A DNA stretch of 64,000 nucleotides from Bacteroidales bacterium (GTDB lineage: Bacteria > Bacteroidota > Bacteroidia > Bacteroidales > UBA932), in NCBI GenBank assembly GCA_017962925.1, contig JAGCUK010000017.1:1-64000 (forward strand). The letters run 5' to 3'. Made by a program: the position numbers and the translations under genes. The stretch's first letter is position 1; every line of letters begins with the position of its first letter. The notes under the pieces were generated by a model. It ran no database searches. It was not told where the DNA came from and saw nothing but the letters and a program-made list of their open reading frames with translations. Positions 45,661 through 53,022 of this stretch are shown in pieces.

Positions 45661-45701
45661 CTTTTCTTTCGTTTTCCCTTCTATTTTCCTTTAACCCTCC
45701 C
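45632..45701 (-). repeat. Right inverted repeat of the twin fimbrial operons (IR-R)
   Basis: The 35-bp block 45632-45666 is the exact reverse complement of 24224-24258, and the 18-bp block 45684-45701 that of 24201-24218. The 17-bp purine-rich spacer is 12 bp longer than in the left copy. Recombination within the 35-bp block would join each operon body to the other leader without changing any codon. Confidence 0.85.
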
Positions 45702-45729
45702 ATAAAGGATAATCCACCCCATAAACAGA

Positions 45730-45759
45730 ATAGCCCCCGACCATCTGGCCGGGGGCTAT
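45730..45759. terminator. Terminator-like hairpin upstream of A'
   Basis: A 10-bp stem, ATAGCCCCCG/CGGGGGCTAT (45730-45739 with 45750-45759). On the minus strand it is followed by TTCTGTTTAT. It would block read-through from the DUF2442/Rpn genes into A'. Confidence 0.6.
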
Positions 45760-45775
45760 GTTGTGAGGATTCTTT

Positions 45776-46045
45776 TTATTCGTAGTAATAAGCCTCCTCC
45801 GGGGTTGAGGGAGAGCACAAGCCAGAATTAATGAACATGCCGGTGAAACTCAAGTCTTCGTCGAGTTGAGGCCAGTGAATACCAGAGAAGGATAGCGAGA
45901 AATTATCACGTTGCTCTTTAGTCGCGTTCTTCAGACGCTCCCATTGATCAAATGCATAGCTGGCAACAGAACCATCTTCAGTGCGGGCATATACCCGCAC
46001 GTCATCAGTCCAGACATTGATAATCTTATTTCTCTTTGTGCTCAT
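45776..46045 (-). CDS. DUF2442-like small protein
   Basis: 89 residues. VWTDDVRVYARTEDGSVASY and WPQLDEDLSFTGMF match the DUF2442 pattern (a small domain often found near toxin-antitoxin or Rpn-type genes). No catalytic residues are recognised. It overlaps the 3' end of the broken Rpn gene by 20 bp and sits between it and the right inverted repeat. Confidence 0.65.
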   Translation of the reverse strand: MSTKRNKIINVWTDDVRVYARTEDGSVASYAFDQWERLKNATKEQRDNFSLSFSGIHWPQLDEDLSFTGMFINSGLCSPSTPEEAYYYE

Positions 46046-46058
46046 CTACTAGCTTAGA

Positions 46059-46141
46059 GCCTTTTATTTCTTCATCCGTCAGGCCAGTAGCTTGGGAGAT
46101 CTGCTCAGGGCTCAGGCCCATTGCCAGCATCTTCGCTGCAA
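46059..46141. repeat. 83-bp perfect direct repeat, copy 1
   Basis: Identical to 46809-46891. It encodes the C-terminal helix-rich module AAKMLAMGLSPEQISQATGL (with TDEEIKG after it) of both Rpn-type genes. The rest of the two genes is far less alike, so this is a recent duplication or gene conversion of the tail. Confidence 0.9.
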
Positions 46142-46750
46142 TCTCCCTGCTGGTTTTCGCCGCACCTTCTGCGCGACCTTCTGCCCGGCCGGTTTCGCGT
46201 GCGTAGTTCTTTTCTGCAATTATGTCCAGTTCTGTGCGCATAACTATTTCGTAATCTGTTTGTTGCTCAATCGTCATATTGGCAAACTCCGCGGCGCTGA
46301 ACAGTTTCTTCAGTATTCCCTCGTCAAAGTTCTCCGGCCTTTCCTCCAACTCATGCATGTAGTTCAGCGAGAACGCGAATTTCTCCAACAGTCATAAGTT
46401 CCCCGTTATGGTCGTTCCGGATCGAATACCTGCAAACCAATCCGTTTTCCAGGGCCTCATCTTCTCTTTACGAATCTCCAACTTCCTGGAGAGCTGGGTC
46501 CGGATAGGATAGGTTGCGTAGCAGAGCATCCTGTCGGCATAGTTCTTCTGGGCCGAGAATTGCATCTCCACGATGAACTGTTCACCGGTGTCGCTAGTGC
46601 AGTACAGGTCAAAATTAGTTATTTTATCCGAAACGGACAAACCGTGGTTTTCTTTTTCCCTCAGTTCAAGGGAGGAAATCTTCTTCCCCGGGACCAGCAG
46701 TTCAATGATTTCGGCAAGGAGCTCCTCGTTTCCGGGGGTATTACACGAAA

Positions 46751-46774
46751 GGCCCGCTCCTTTCGGAACGGGCC
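46751..46774 (-). terminator. Hairpin after the intact Rpn gene
   Basis: A 10-bp stem with one G-T pair and a tight 4-base loop (GAAA on the minus strand), followed by TTTCG. Probable weak terminator 25 bp after the stop of the intact Rpn gene. Confidence 0.5.
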
Positions 46775-46799
46775 CATGGTCTTTGGCAAAAAGGACGCT

Positions 46800-47666
46800 T
46801 TAATTAAGGCCTTTTATTTCTTCATCCGTCAGGCCAGTAGCTTGGGAGATCTGCTCAGGGCTCAGGCCCATTGCCAGCATCTTCGCTGCAACCTCCCGCA
46901 GGGCTTCTTCTTTGGCCCCTGCTACGGCCGTCTCGCGTTCCATCGCGGCTTTTTCGCGGGCAAACTCGTCCGCTGCGTAGTTGTCTCGCCTTATTTTTAG
47001 ACGCCTGTTGTATGCTTCTCTTTCTGCTTTTGTCATATTGCTATATTCTGCGGCGGCAAGCAATTCTTCAAAGTAACTGTCTTGCTGCGTGTCCGGTTTA
47101 CTCGCAAATGTAGGCAGATTCTTGAAATAATACAAGAACTTCTCTTCGAATGACTTACAATCCTCCCATGCCTTATTGAATGGCCCTACTTCCATAAAGA
47201 CAAACTGCAGAGCATCCGTCAATTGGTGTCCGGTGCTTTCTTCGCGAATGGAATAGCGGTGAATACAATCCTCTGTATTGGCAATCTTGAAGTTCAGCAT
47301 GCCAAGAAAGAAAACAGGCTTAAAGTCGTAGTTCCAGTCGCCTTTAGGTGCCTGCGCGGTAATAGGGAAAGTGCTGTAGTACAGCGCGCGTTTGCTAAAG
47401 TGTCTTTGTTCGCGGACCTGCATCTCAACAATGAATTCTCCGATTTGCTTAGACCTGCACTGAATATCGAATACTGCATTACGGTCTTCCAGGGTGTCGC
47501 CAGGATGTTCCACGTTAACAAATGAGAGTTCCTCGATATCGAGGTTGAAGACATGTTCAAGGAGCCCCTTGGTGAGATGCTTGTTCTTCTCTTGCCCCAA
47601 AAGCTGCTTGAATGCTACGTCGATCATTGGATCGACATACTTGGTGTGTTTGATTAATGGTTCCAT
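46800..47666 (-). CDS. Rpn family PD-(D/E)XK nuclease/transposase-like protein
   Basis: 288 residues from the ATG at 47666 (MEPLIKHTKYVDPMIDVAFK). The frame is open further upstream through the tRNA but that part is not protein-like. The N-terminal domain has the family patterns VDPMIDVAFKQLLGQEKNK and AVFDIQCRSKQIGEFIVEMQ, the D...ExQ variant of the PD-(D/E)XK core. YSTFPITAQ and FKPVFFLGMLNF follow, then a coiled tail. E. coli RpnA of this family promotes RecA-independent recombination. The gene lies 1.1 kb from the right inverted repeat. Confidence 0.82.
   Translation of the reverse strand: MEPLIKHTKYVDPMIDVAFKQLLGQEKNKHLTKGLLEHVFNLDIEELSFVNVEHPGDTLEDRNAVFDIQCRSKQIGEFIVEMQVREQRHFSKRALYYSTFPITAQAPKGDWNYDFKPVFFLGMLNFKIANTEDCIHRYSIREESTGHQLTDALQFVFMEVGPFNKAWEDCKSFEEKFLYYFKNLPTFASKPDTQQDSYFEELLAAAEYSNMTKAEREAYNRRLKIRRDNYAADEFAREKAAMERETAVAGAKEEALREVAAKMLAMGLSPEQISQATGLTDEEIKGLN
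46809..46891. repeat. 83-bp perfect direct repeat, copy 2
   Basis: Second copy of the repeat at 46059-46141, 750 bp apart, in the 3' end of the intact Rpn gene. Confidence 0.9.
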
Positions 47667-47775
47667 AATTCGTAAATATTTGGAACCACAATAATATGCA
47701 AAGTAAACGTAAAAGACCCCCTTGAAACTAATCAACAAGTACGATTTTTTACGTTTGGATATACGCAAACATAAA

Positions 47776-47807
47776 AAAAGCGACATCCAGGATCGGATGT
47801 CGCTTTT
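47776..47807 (-). terminator. Terminator of tRNA-Val
   Basis: A perfect 13-bp stem (47776-47788 with 47795-47807), loop AGGATC, followed on the minus strand by a T-run (A-run at 47773-47779 on +). It lies just past the encoded CCA end of the tRNA. Confidence 0.85.
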
Positions 47808-47884
47808 GGTGAGGATTACTGGATTTGAACCAGTGACCTCTTGCCTGTCAAGCAAGCGCTCTAAACCAACTGAGCTAAACCCTC
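47807..47884 (-). tRNA. tRNA-Val (GAC)
   Basis: 78 nt including an encoded CCA. The acceptor stem is GAGGGTT/AATCCTC (one G-T pair), discriminator A; the D stem GCTC/GAGC; the anticodon stem CTTGC/GCAAG with loop TTGACAG, anticodon GAC; the T arm ACTGG-TTCAAAT-CCAGT. Its -7 box TATCTTTG lies at 47902-47895. In this window it encodes CCA, whereas tRNA-Pro does not. Confidence 0.9.
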
Positions 47885-47894
47885 AAAAGGACTG

Positions 47895-47933
47895 CAAAGA
47901 TAAGTATTTTTTTCAAATTTTTGCCTATCTTTG
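47895..47933. promoter_or_regulatory. Divergent promoters of tRNA-Val and the sensor kinase
   Basis: TATCTTTG on the minus strand (47902-47895) for tRNA-Val and on the plus strand (47926-47933) for the kinase. The kinase ATG is only 6 bp after its -7 box, so its transcript should be almost leaderless. Confidence 0.65.
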
Positions 47934-47939
47934 AAAAAT

Positions 47940-49904
47940 ATGAAGAAATTAGTTCTTATAGCCTTCTTACTTGTCTGCGGCATGTTTTCGGCGGGCCTGT
48001 TCCGGGCTGCGGCGCAGAATAACCCGTACGATATCGACGATGAGTGTTACAAGTACTTCAAAGAGGCAGAATTGCTTGTTGGGAAACCTGGTTTCGATGA
48101 GGTCAACGATGCCCTGCTTCACGCGGCAATCACAAAAGGTGATACTAAGGCCCAGACCCTCTATTATGTGGAGCGTCTGAAAAATGCCATCCGGCTTATC
48201 CCCACGCAGGGGAGCACTACTCCGGAAGAAGACACCCGCATCCTCAAATTCCAGGAAGAATTGAAAGAAGTAGCCAACAAATACGGCTTCCCGCAGTATT
48301 ATTACTATTCCTACGAACTGGTTCAGAACTACTTCTTCAACCATCGCCAGCCGATCCGCACCATGGAGTTGCTTCAGGAAATGCAGCAGACCGCAGCGGA
48401 TCGTAAGGAGCCCTATGGGGAGTGGCTCAGCTACCGCTATATGGTGGCGCTCTACATTTCTCAGAGCGACTACGTTACTGCCAAGAAATACATCCTCAAG
48501 GCCATCAATATCCACGAGACCACAAAGGATCCCATAGTGCGCAAGCAGACCATTGCCCGTTTATACTGCGACCTCTCAGACACTTACGCAATCGGCATGG
48601 ATTCCGTCAAGATCTGCCTCAACAAGGCACAGGCAGCCTCCCAGCTGCATCTGGACACTCTCCGTTGCGAATACCATCTGGCCAAGCTCGCTGCATACGA
48701 AAAGCGCACCGAAGATTATTATCACCACCGGGACTACTGCTACAATGACCCTCAGCTGAACACCATCAGCGTGACGGCCGCAAAGTTATTTGAAACCCTG
48801 GACTCTATCATCGAAGGCCACTTCGACTATAATAAAGTCAACGACCTTGCTTTTTCCCGCGTCCGCGAAGTCAAATACATTGCCAACGTGGCAGAGGTCT
48901 ATGGCTACAAAGACCAGGCTTTTGAGCTCGAAAGACTGCTGGTGCGCAAGTTCGAGAGGCAGCTGGCCAGCCTGAACCAGTCCAAGATCGCGGAAATGGA
49001 TGCCCGCCTCGGCAACAAGATCCTCTCTGCGGAGCTGGCCACCAAGACCACCGAGGTGCAGAATATCTACCGTCTGGTGATGATCCTGCTGATTATCTTG
49101 CTCATCGGCATCCTCATCTTCCTCATCGCCCATATCAACAGCCTGCGCAAGCATAACAAGCAGCTGGAGGAAGCAAATGAGAAGGTGATGCTGGCAAACG
49201 CGGCCAAGACCCGCTTCGTGCAGAACATGAGCCACGAGGTGCGCACTCCGCTGAATGCCATCGTGGGCTTCAGCCAGCTCCTGAGCCTGCCGGATGGCAC
49301 TTTCTCCCCTGAAGAAAAGGAAGAGTTCTCCGGCCATATCATCAACAATACCAAGATGTTGACGATGCTGCTGGACGATATCCTCAATACCACCGCCATG
49401 GACTCCGGCAACTACCGTATCCAGTATGAGGAAGGGGAGTGCGGATTCATGTGCCAGGCCGCTATCAGCAGCGCCGAGCACCGCCTGCAGCCGGGTGTGA
49501 CCATGCGCTACGAGCAGGACTTTGAAGGCCCCTACACCTTCCGCACCGACCCTCGCCGCGTGCAGCAAATCATCATCAACCTCCTCACCAACGCCTGCAA
49601 GCATACTCAGGAGGGTGAAATCGTGCTGAAATGCTCGCTCAACGAGAACCCGGGCGAGGTGACCTTCTCTGTCACAGACAGCGGCACCGGCGTGCCCGCA
49701 GACATGGCGGAGAAGATATTTGAACGTTTCGCCAAACTCAACGAGTTCGTGCAGGGCACCGGCTTGGGCCTTCCTATCTGCCGGGATATCGCCGGGCTGA
49801 TGGGCGGACGCGTCTTTCTGGATACCACCTACGCCGGCAAGGGCGCCCGCTTCGTGTTCGTGCTGCCGGTAGTGCCCCCTGAGAACACAGATACTACGAA
49901 ATAA
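47940..49904 (+). CDS. Membrane sensor histidine kinase with TPR-like sensor region
   Basis: 654 residues from the ATG at 47940; the TTG at 47931 is part of the promoter. Signal peptide, then a large helical periplasmic region (about 30-375) with TPR-like repeats, one transmembrane helix (about 377-399, LVMILLIILLIGILIFLIAH), a coiled linker, HisKA with His432 in MSHEVRTPLNAIVGFSQLL, and an HATPase domain (NLLTNACKH, DSGTGVP, GTGLGLPI). No receiver is fused; a separate receiver gene follows 12 bp later. Likely senses an envelope state and passes phosphate to the receivers at 49917 and perhaps 15054. Confidence 0.9.
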   Translation: MKKLVLIAFLLVCGMFSAGLFRAAAQNNPYDIDDECYKYFKEAELLVGKPGFDEVNDALLHAAITKGDTKAQTLYYVERLKNAIRLIPTQGSTTPEEDTRILKFQEELKEVANKYGFPQYYYYSYELVQNYFFNHRQPIRTMELLQEMQQTAADRKEPYGEWLSYRYMVALYISQSDYVTAKKYILKAINIHETTKDPIVRKQTIARLYCDLSDTYAIGMDSVKICLNKAQAASQLHLDTLRCEYHLAKLAAYEKRTEDYYHHRDYCYNDPQLNTISVTAAKLFETLDSIIEGHFDYNKVNDLAFSRVREVKYIANVAEVYGYKDQAFELERLLVRKFERQLASLNQSKIAEMDARLGNKILSAELATKTTEVQNIYRLVMILLIILLIGILIFLIAHINSLRKHNKQLEEANEKVMLANAAKTRFVQNMSHEVRTPLNAIVGFSQLLSLPDGTFSPEEKEEFSGHIINNTKMLTMLLDDILNTTAMDSGNYRIQYEEGECGFMCQAAISSAEHRLQPGVTMRYEQDFEGPYTFRTDPRRVQQIIINLLTNACKHTQEGEIVLKCSLNENPGEVTFSVTDSGTGVPADMAEKIFERFAKLNEFVQGTGLGLPICRDIAGLMGGRVFLDTTYAGKGARFVFVLPVVPPENTDTTK

Positions 49905-49916
49905 AACAAACGCAAT

Positions 49917-50333
49917 ATGATTCCAGTTTACGCACAAAACCACGATTATTCCAAGTATAATGTCCTGGCGGTGGATGATATTCCGCTGAACTTGCTGCTG
50001 GTGCAGAAGATGCTCACTCGCTTCAACTTCCGCATTCGCACCGCCTCCGGTGGTCAGCAGGCCCTGGATGCCGTTGCCGCCGAGAAACCGGACCTCATCC
50101 TCCTGGACTTGATGATGCCCGGCATCGACGGTTTCGAGGTGATCCGCCGCCTGCGCGAGAATCCGGATACCGCCGGGATACGCATCGTGATCCTTTCTGC
50201 CCTAAACTCTAACGAGGATGTGGTGAAAGGCTTCAATGTGGGGGCGGATGATTTCATCATGAAGCCCATTATCATGGAGAAACTTCTGACTTGCGTGGTG
50301 ACCCAGTTGCAGCTGGTGGAGGCAAAACAATGA
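49917..50333 (+). CDS. Single-domain (CheY-like) response regulator, partner of the kinase
   Basis: 138 residues, receiver only: acidic pair AVDD (20-21), Asp64 in LILLDLMMP, Lys116 in FIMKP. It directly follows the sensor kinase and its stop overlaps the lgt start (ATGA). With no DNA-binding domain it must act through a partner. Close paralogue of the receiver at 15054-15443, with shared stretches such as LSALNSNED and PI.MEKL. Confidence 0.9.
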   Translation: MIPVYAQNHDYSKYNVLAVDDIPLNLLLVQKMLTRFNFRIRTASGGQQALDAVAAEKPDLILLDLMMPGIDGFEVIRRLRENPDTAGIRIVILSALNSNEDVVKGFNVGADDFIMKPIIMEKLLTCVVTQLQLVEAKQ

Positions 50334-51226
50334 TACAGTTAGCGATACATTGGAATATAGACCCGGTGATGTTCCACCTCGGGCCGCTGCAGGTCCGCTG
50401 GTACGGGCTGCTGTTTATCTCCGGGTTCATCCTCGGATGGTATATCTTCCGCTGGTTCTTCCGCCGCGAGGGAGTGAAGGAGGAGTTGCTGGATCCGCTG
50501 CTCTACACCCTGCTGATCGCCACCATAGTGGGAGCACGCCTCGGGCACTGCATCTTCTATCAGCCAGACTATTACTTTGGCTCCTGGGCCGGGTTCTGGG
50601 AGATATTCATGCCGTGGAAGGGCGGCCTCGCCAGCCACGGCGGCGCCATCGCGCTGCTCCTTGGAATGTGGTGGTTCTCAGCGAAATACGGCAAGCCGAA
50701 CGGCTTCGATTTCCTGTGGATAATGGACCATCTCTGCATTACCGTGGCATTCGCGGGCTGCTTCATCCGCCTGGGCAATCTCTTCAATTCCGAGATTTAT
50801 GGAAATGTAACATCTCTCCCATGGGGTATCATCTTCGAAAGAAGCGGGGAGGTTGAGCCTAAGCATCCTACTCAGCTCTATGAGGCAGGCTCCTACCTGA
50901 TCCTGGGCCTCTGGCTCATCTGGCGTTACTGGAAAAAGTTGGATCGTACCTGGCGCGGCTTCTTCTTCGGGGCCTTCCTGGTCGGTTGCTTCGGCATGCG
51001 CTTCATAATCGAGTTCATCAAGGAACCGCAGGTGGAGTTCGAGAACAATATGGCTCTGGACATGGGCCAGTGGCTGAGTATTCCGTTCGTGCTGGCGGGC
51101 ATCGCGATACTGGTTTATGCCTATCGCAAGCGCATCCCTGCGGCGGCTGTTCCTCCCGAGGTTCCGCCCCGCAAATCCGCAGGTCCCACCAAGTTGAATT
51201 CCGCTCATTCCATCTCCGGAAAATGA
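50330..51226 (+). CDS. lgt: Phosphatidylglycerol-prolipoprotein diacylglyceryl transferase
   Basis: First enzyme of lipoprotein maturation; it transfers diacylglycerol to the lipobox Cys. It has 298 residues from the ATG at 50330, with seven hydrophobic helices. Conserved parts are VRWYGLLFISGFILGW, GARLGHCIFY, GGLASHGGAIALLLG and the signature CFIRLGNLFNSEIYG. The Ala/Pro-rich C-terminal tail is variable. It is embedded in a signalling operon with ATGA overlaps on both sides. Every fimbrillin in the window depends on this activity. Confidence 0.95.
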   Translation: MIQLAIHWNIDPVMFHLGPLQVRWYGLLFISGFILGWYIFRWFFRREGVKEELLDPLLYTLLIATIVGARLGHCIFYQPDYYFGSWAGFWEIFMPWKGGLASHGGAIALLLGMWWFSAKYGKPNGFDFLWIMDHLCITVAFAGCFIRLGNLFNSEIYGNVTSLPWGIIFERSGEVEPKHPTQLYEAGSYLILGLWLIWRYWKKLDRTWRGFFFGAFLVGCFGMRFIIEFIKEPQVEFENNMALDMGQWLSIPFVLAGIAILVYAYRKRIPAAAVPPEVPPRKSAGPTKLNSAHSISGK

Positions 51227-52557
51227 CACGCCGCATCCTCCTGACTCTGCTTCTGGCGTTGCTGGTGCTTCCCTCCAACGCCCAGATAGTCAATCACTTG
51301 AAGGTGTCGAAGGAGGTCTTTGAGCTCTATGCTCAGAAGCGTTTCGACCGCTACAATCCCGGCAATCTCGAGCGCGCGGATTCTCTCTATCAGGCGGGCG
51401 TGCTGAGGGATAGCTACCGCCTCAAATGTCTCGGTCTGTCGCTGGAGTTCCCGGTGCGTTTTGCGCAGGGGGATTATGCCCGCATGGATGAGGCGGTGGC
51501 GGAAATCAAGGAGTTGCTGAAGGGCAATGCGGAGGCAAGGGCGTTCTATTTCAATACGATTCACGAATACTGCCAGTACCTTATCCACATCGGCCGCGCA
51601 TCCGACGCCATGCTGGAAGCGCGCGCGATGGAGCGTCTCGCCACCCGCAGCAAGAGCGCCCTCGGGCATATGTACGCCAGCCGCATCGCCGGGCTCATCC
51701 AAAGCGATCGCACCAACGCCTATCTCGCCATCCTCAATTTCGAGAAGGCCGCGGGCTATTGCAAGGAGGCGCATGCAGAGCAGGAGCTTCCTAACTTGCT
51801 GATACTCATCGCGCAGGAGTATATCAAGACGGGGGAGTTCCCGCAGGCGGAAGAGAACTGCGCGAAGGCGGAGGTCTACCAGGAGTTCTTCCCCGGCATC
51901 CGCATCAAGGCCCTGATGACACGGGCCTATCTCTATAACGCCGAGAAGGATTGGCCCCGCTTCTGGGAGTGCTACGACACCCTCGTGGCGGATCCTCTCT
52001 ACCGTATGCAGACAGAGAGCGACGACCGTTTCGAGATGGATGTGTGCTACCTCCGTTCCCGCGGCCTGCTGGATGCAGCGCTGGCTGCGGCGGATTCTCT
52101 CAGCACCGCCCGCGCCCGGCACGACAAGAAGCATGGGATCTATGCGGATATGGGTGCATTCGGGCCTGCCTACGGGGAGCTTTCTTCGCTGATGGTGGAG
52201 AAAGATTCCATCTATATCAAGGTTCAGAACGAAGACCTTGCCATCCTGGATGCCGAGATGAACAACGCCCGCCTGAGGCAGGAGGCTATCCGCCTGAAGG
52301 CCCAGAATCAGAATACAATCCTGCTGGGTTTCCTGGTGATGTTCGCCATTGCGTTCTTTGCTATCCTGCTGGGGCAGTGGCAGTTGCGCCAGAATCTGGA
52401 TGAGATGCGCAAGCGTAATGCGGAGGTTATCCGCGCTCGCCGCGCTTTTCAGAAGGCAATGGATGCCAAGGAGTCGGAGAACTCCCACAAGATACAAATG
52501 TTACAAAATCGAAAGACAAATCCTCTGATCAGCTATGAAGATCTCCTCAATAGTTAA
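51223..52557 (+). CDS. TPR sensor protein resembling a histidine kinase without kinase domains
   Basis: 444 residues from the ATG at 51223, which overlaps the lgt stop. Signal peptide MTRRILLTLLLALLVLPSNA, a helical TPR-like region (about 30-365), one transmembrane helix (about 369-391, LLGFLVMFAIAFFAILLGQW), then a charged coiled coil and an end without HisKA or HATPase. The architecture up to the coiled coil is like the sensor kinase three genes upstream. It may be a receptor partner or a truncated kinase. Function unknown. Confidence 0.7.
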   Translation: MTRRILLTLLLALLVLPSNAQIVNHLKVSKEVFELYAQKRFDRYNPGNLERADSLYQAGVLRDSYRLKCLGLSLEFPVRFAQGDYARMDEAVAEIKELLKGNAEARAFYFNTIHEYCQYLIHIGRASDAMLEARAMERLATRSKSALGHMYASRIAGLIQSDRTNAYLAILNFEKAAGYCKEAHAEQELPNLLILIAQEYIKTGEFPQAEENCAKAEVYQEFFPGIRIKALMTRAYLYNAEKDWPRFWECYDTLVADPLYRMQTESDDRFEMDVCYLRSRGLLDAALAAADSLSTARARHDKKHGIYADMGAFGPAYGELSSLMVEKDSIYIKVQNEDLAILDAEMNNARLRQEAIRLKAQNQNTILLGFLVMFAIAFFAILLGQWQLRQNLDEMRKRNAEVIRARRAFQKAMDAKESENSHKIQMLQNRKTNPLISYEDLLNS

Positions 52558-52957
52558 AAACCATTCAAACGAGCTGATAGCGCTCGGTATGTTTCTGGTG
52601 GGTGCCTCCCTGGCGATGCTCGGGCTTATCCAGAGGGTTCACCTCGTGGTTGGGATTCTCGGGGTGGTGATTCTCGCCACGGGGCTTTTCTATTTCTGCA
52701 TTCGCTACACCTCCGAGAAGGTCTATAAGGAATATTACAAGGATAGTTACGAGATCGAGCACGAGACCATCGAAGACGAGATCCGCAAGTCTATGCGCTA
52801 CCACCGTTATCAGGAAGCCGTGCTCGGGCGTTACGAAAGTGCTTGCCGGGACCTTGGCCTGGTGGATGAGCAGAAAGACTGGTTGCTGGACCTTCTGATG
52901 GCCGAAAAGAATAAGGTCGACGCTGAACTCGAAGCCCAGGGCGGCGGGCATATTTAA
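52535..52957 (+). CDS. Small two-TM membrane protein
   Basis: 140 residues: two hydrophobic helices (about 13-33 and 37-57) and a charged cytoplasmic helical tail (EHETIEDEIRKSMRYHRYQE). No family recognised. It overlaps the previous gene by 23 bp and ends the lgt/signalling operon. Confidence 0.65.
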   Translation: MKISSIVKNHSNELIALGMFLVGASLAMLGLIQRVHLVVGILGVVILATGLFYFCIRYTSEKVYKEYYKDSYEIEHETIEDEIRKSMRYHRYQEAVLGRYESACRDLGLVDEQKDWLLDLLMAEKNKVDAELEAQGGGHI

Positions 52958-52981
52958 GGAAGGTCGGGGGCTCTTGCATAT

Positions 52982-53008
52982 GGCGCGAATTTTGTATAAA
53001 TTCGCGCC
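52982..53008. promoter_or_regulatory. Perfect 11-bp inverted repeat upstream of the efflux operon
   Basis: GGCGCGAATTT (52982-52992) and AAATTCGCGCC (52998-53008) with spacer TGTAT, 14 bp before the TolC start. It could be an operator for the efflux operon or a terminator for the previous one; TAATTTTAT follows on the + strand. Confidence 0.5.
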
Positions 53009-53022
53009 GTAATTTTATATAT

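Larger units (their letters stand above)
46026..46780 (-). pseudogene. Degraded Rpn/PD-(D/E)XK nuclease family gene
   Basis: Pieces of one Rpn-type gene lie in different frames. An N-terminal piece contains ITNFDLYCTSDTGEQFIVEM (the nuclease D...ExQ core, down to 46392). A middle piece in another frame reads NGLVCRYSIRNDHNGELMT (about 46395-46455) and aligns with the intact neighbour. A C-terminal piece starts FSLNYMHELEERPENFDEGI (46026-46388). At least two frameshifts and two deletions are needed, and the N-terminus is also missing. The last 83 bp match the neighbour's 3' part exactly. Confidence 0.75.

Noticed and set aside
24201..45701. Mirrored operons as an assembly palindrome
   Set aside because: The paired genes are clearly diverged in DNA and protein, so they are not a duplicated contig artefact. 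Only the ends are identical.
46800..47855. Longer Rpn protein starting at 47855
   Set aside because: The extra 63 codons run through the tRNA-Val gene and its terminator. The ATG at 47666 gives the family-like N-terminus.
48786..49943. 385-codon antisense frame over the sensor kinase
   Set aside because: Shadow frame; the sense strand has clear HisKA/HATPase motifs.
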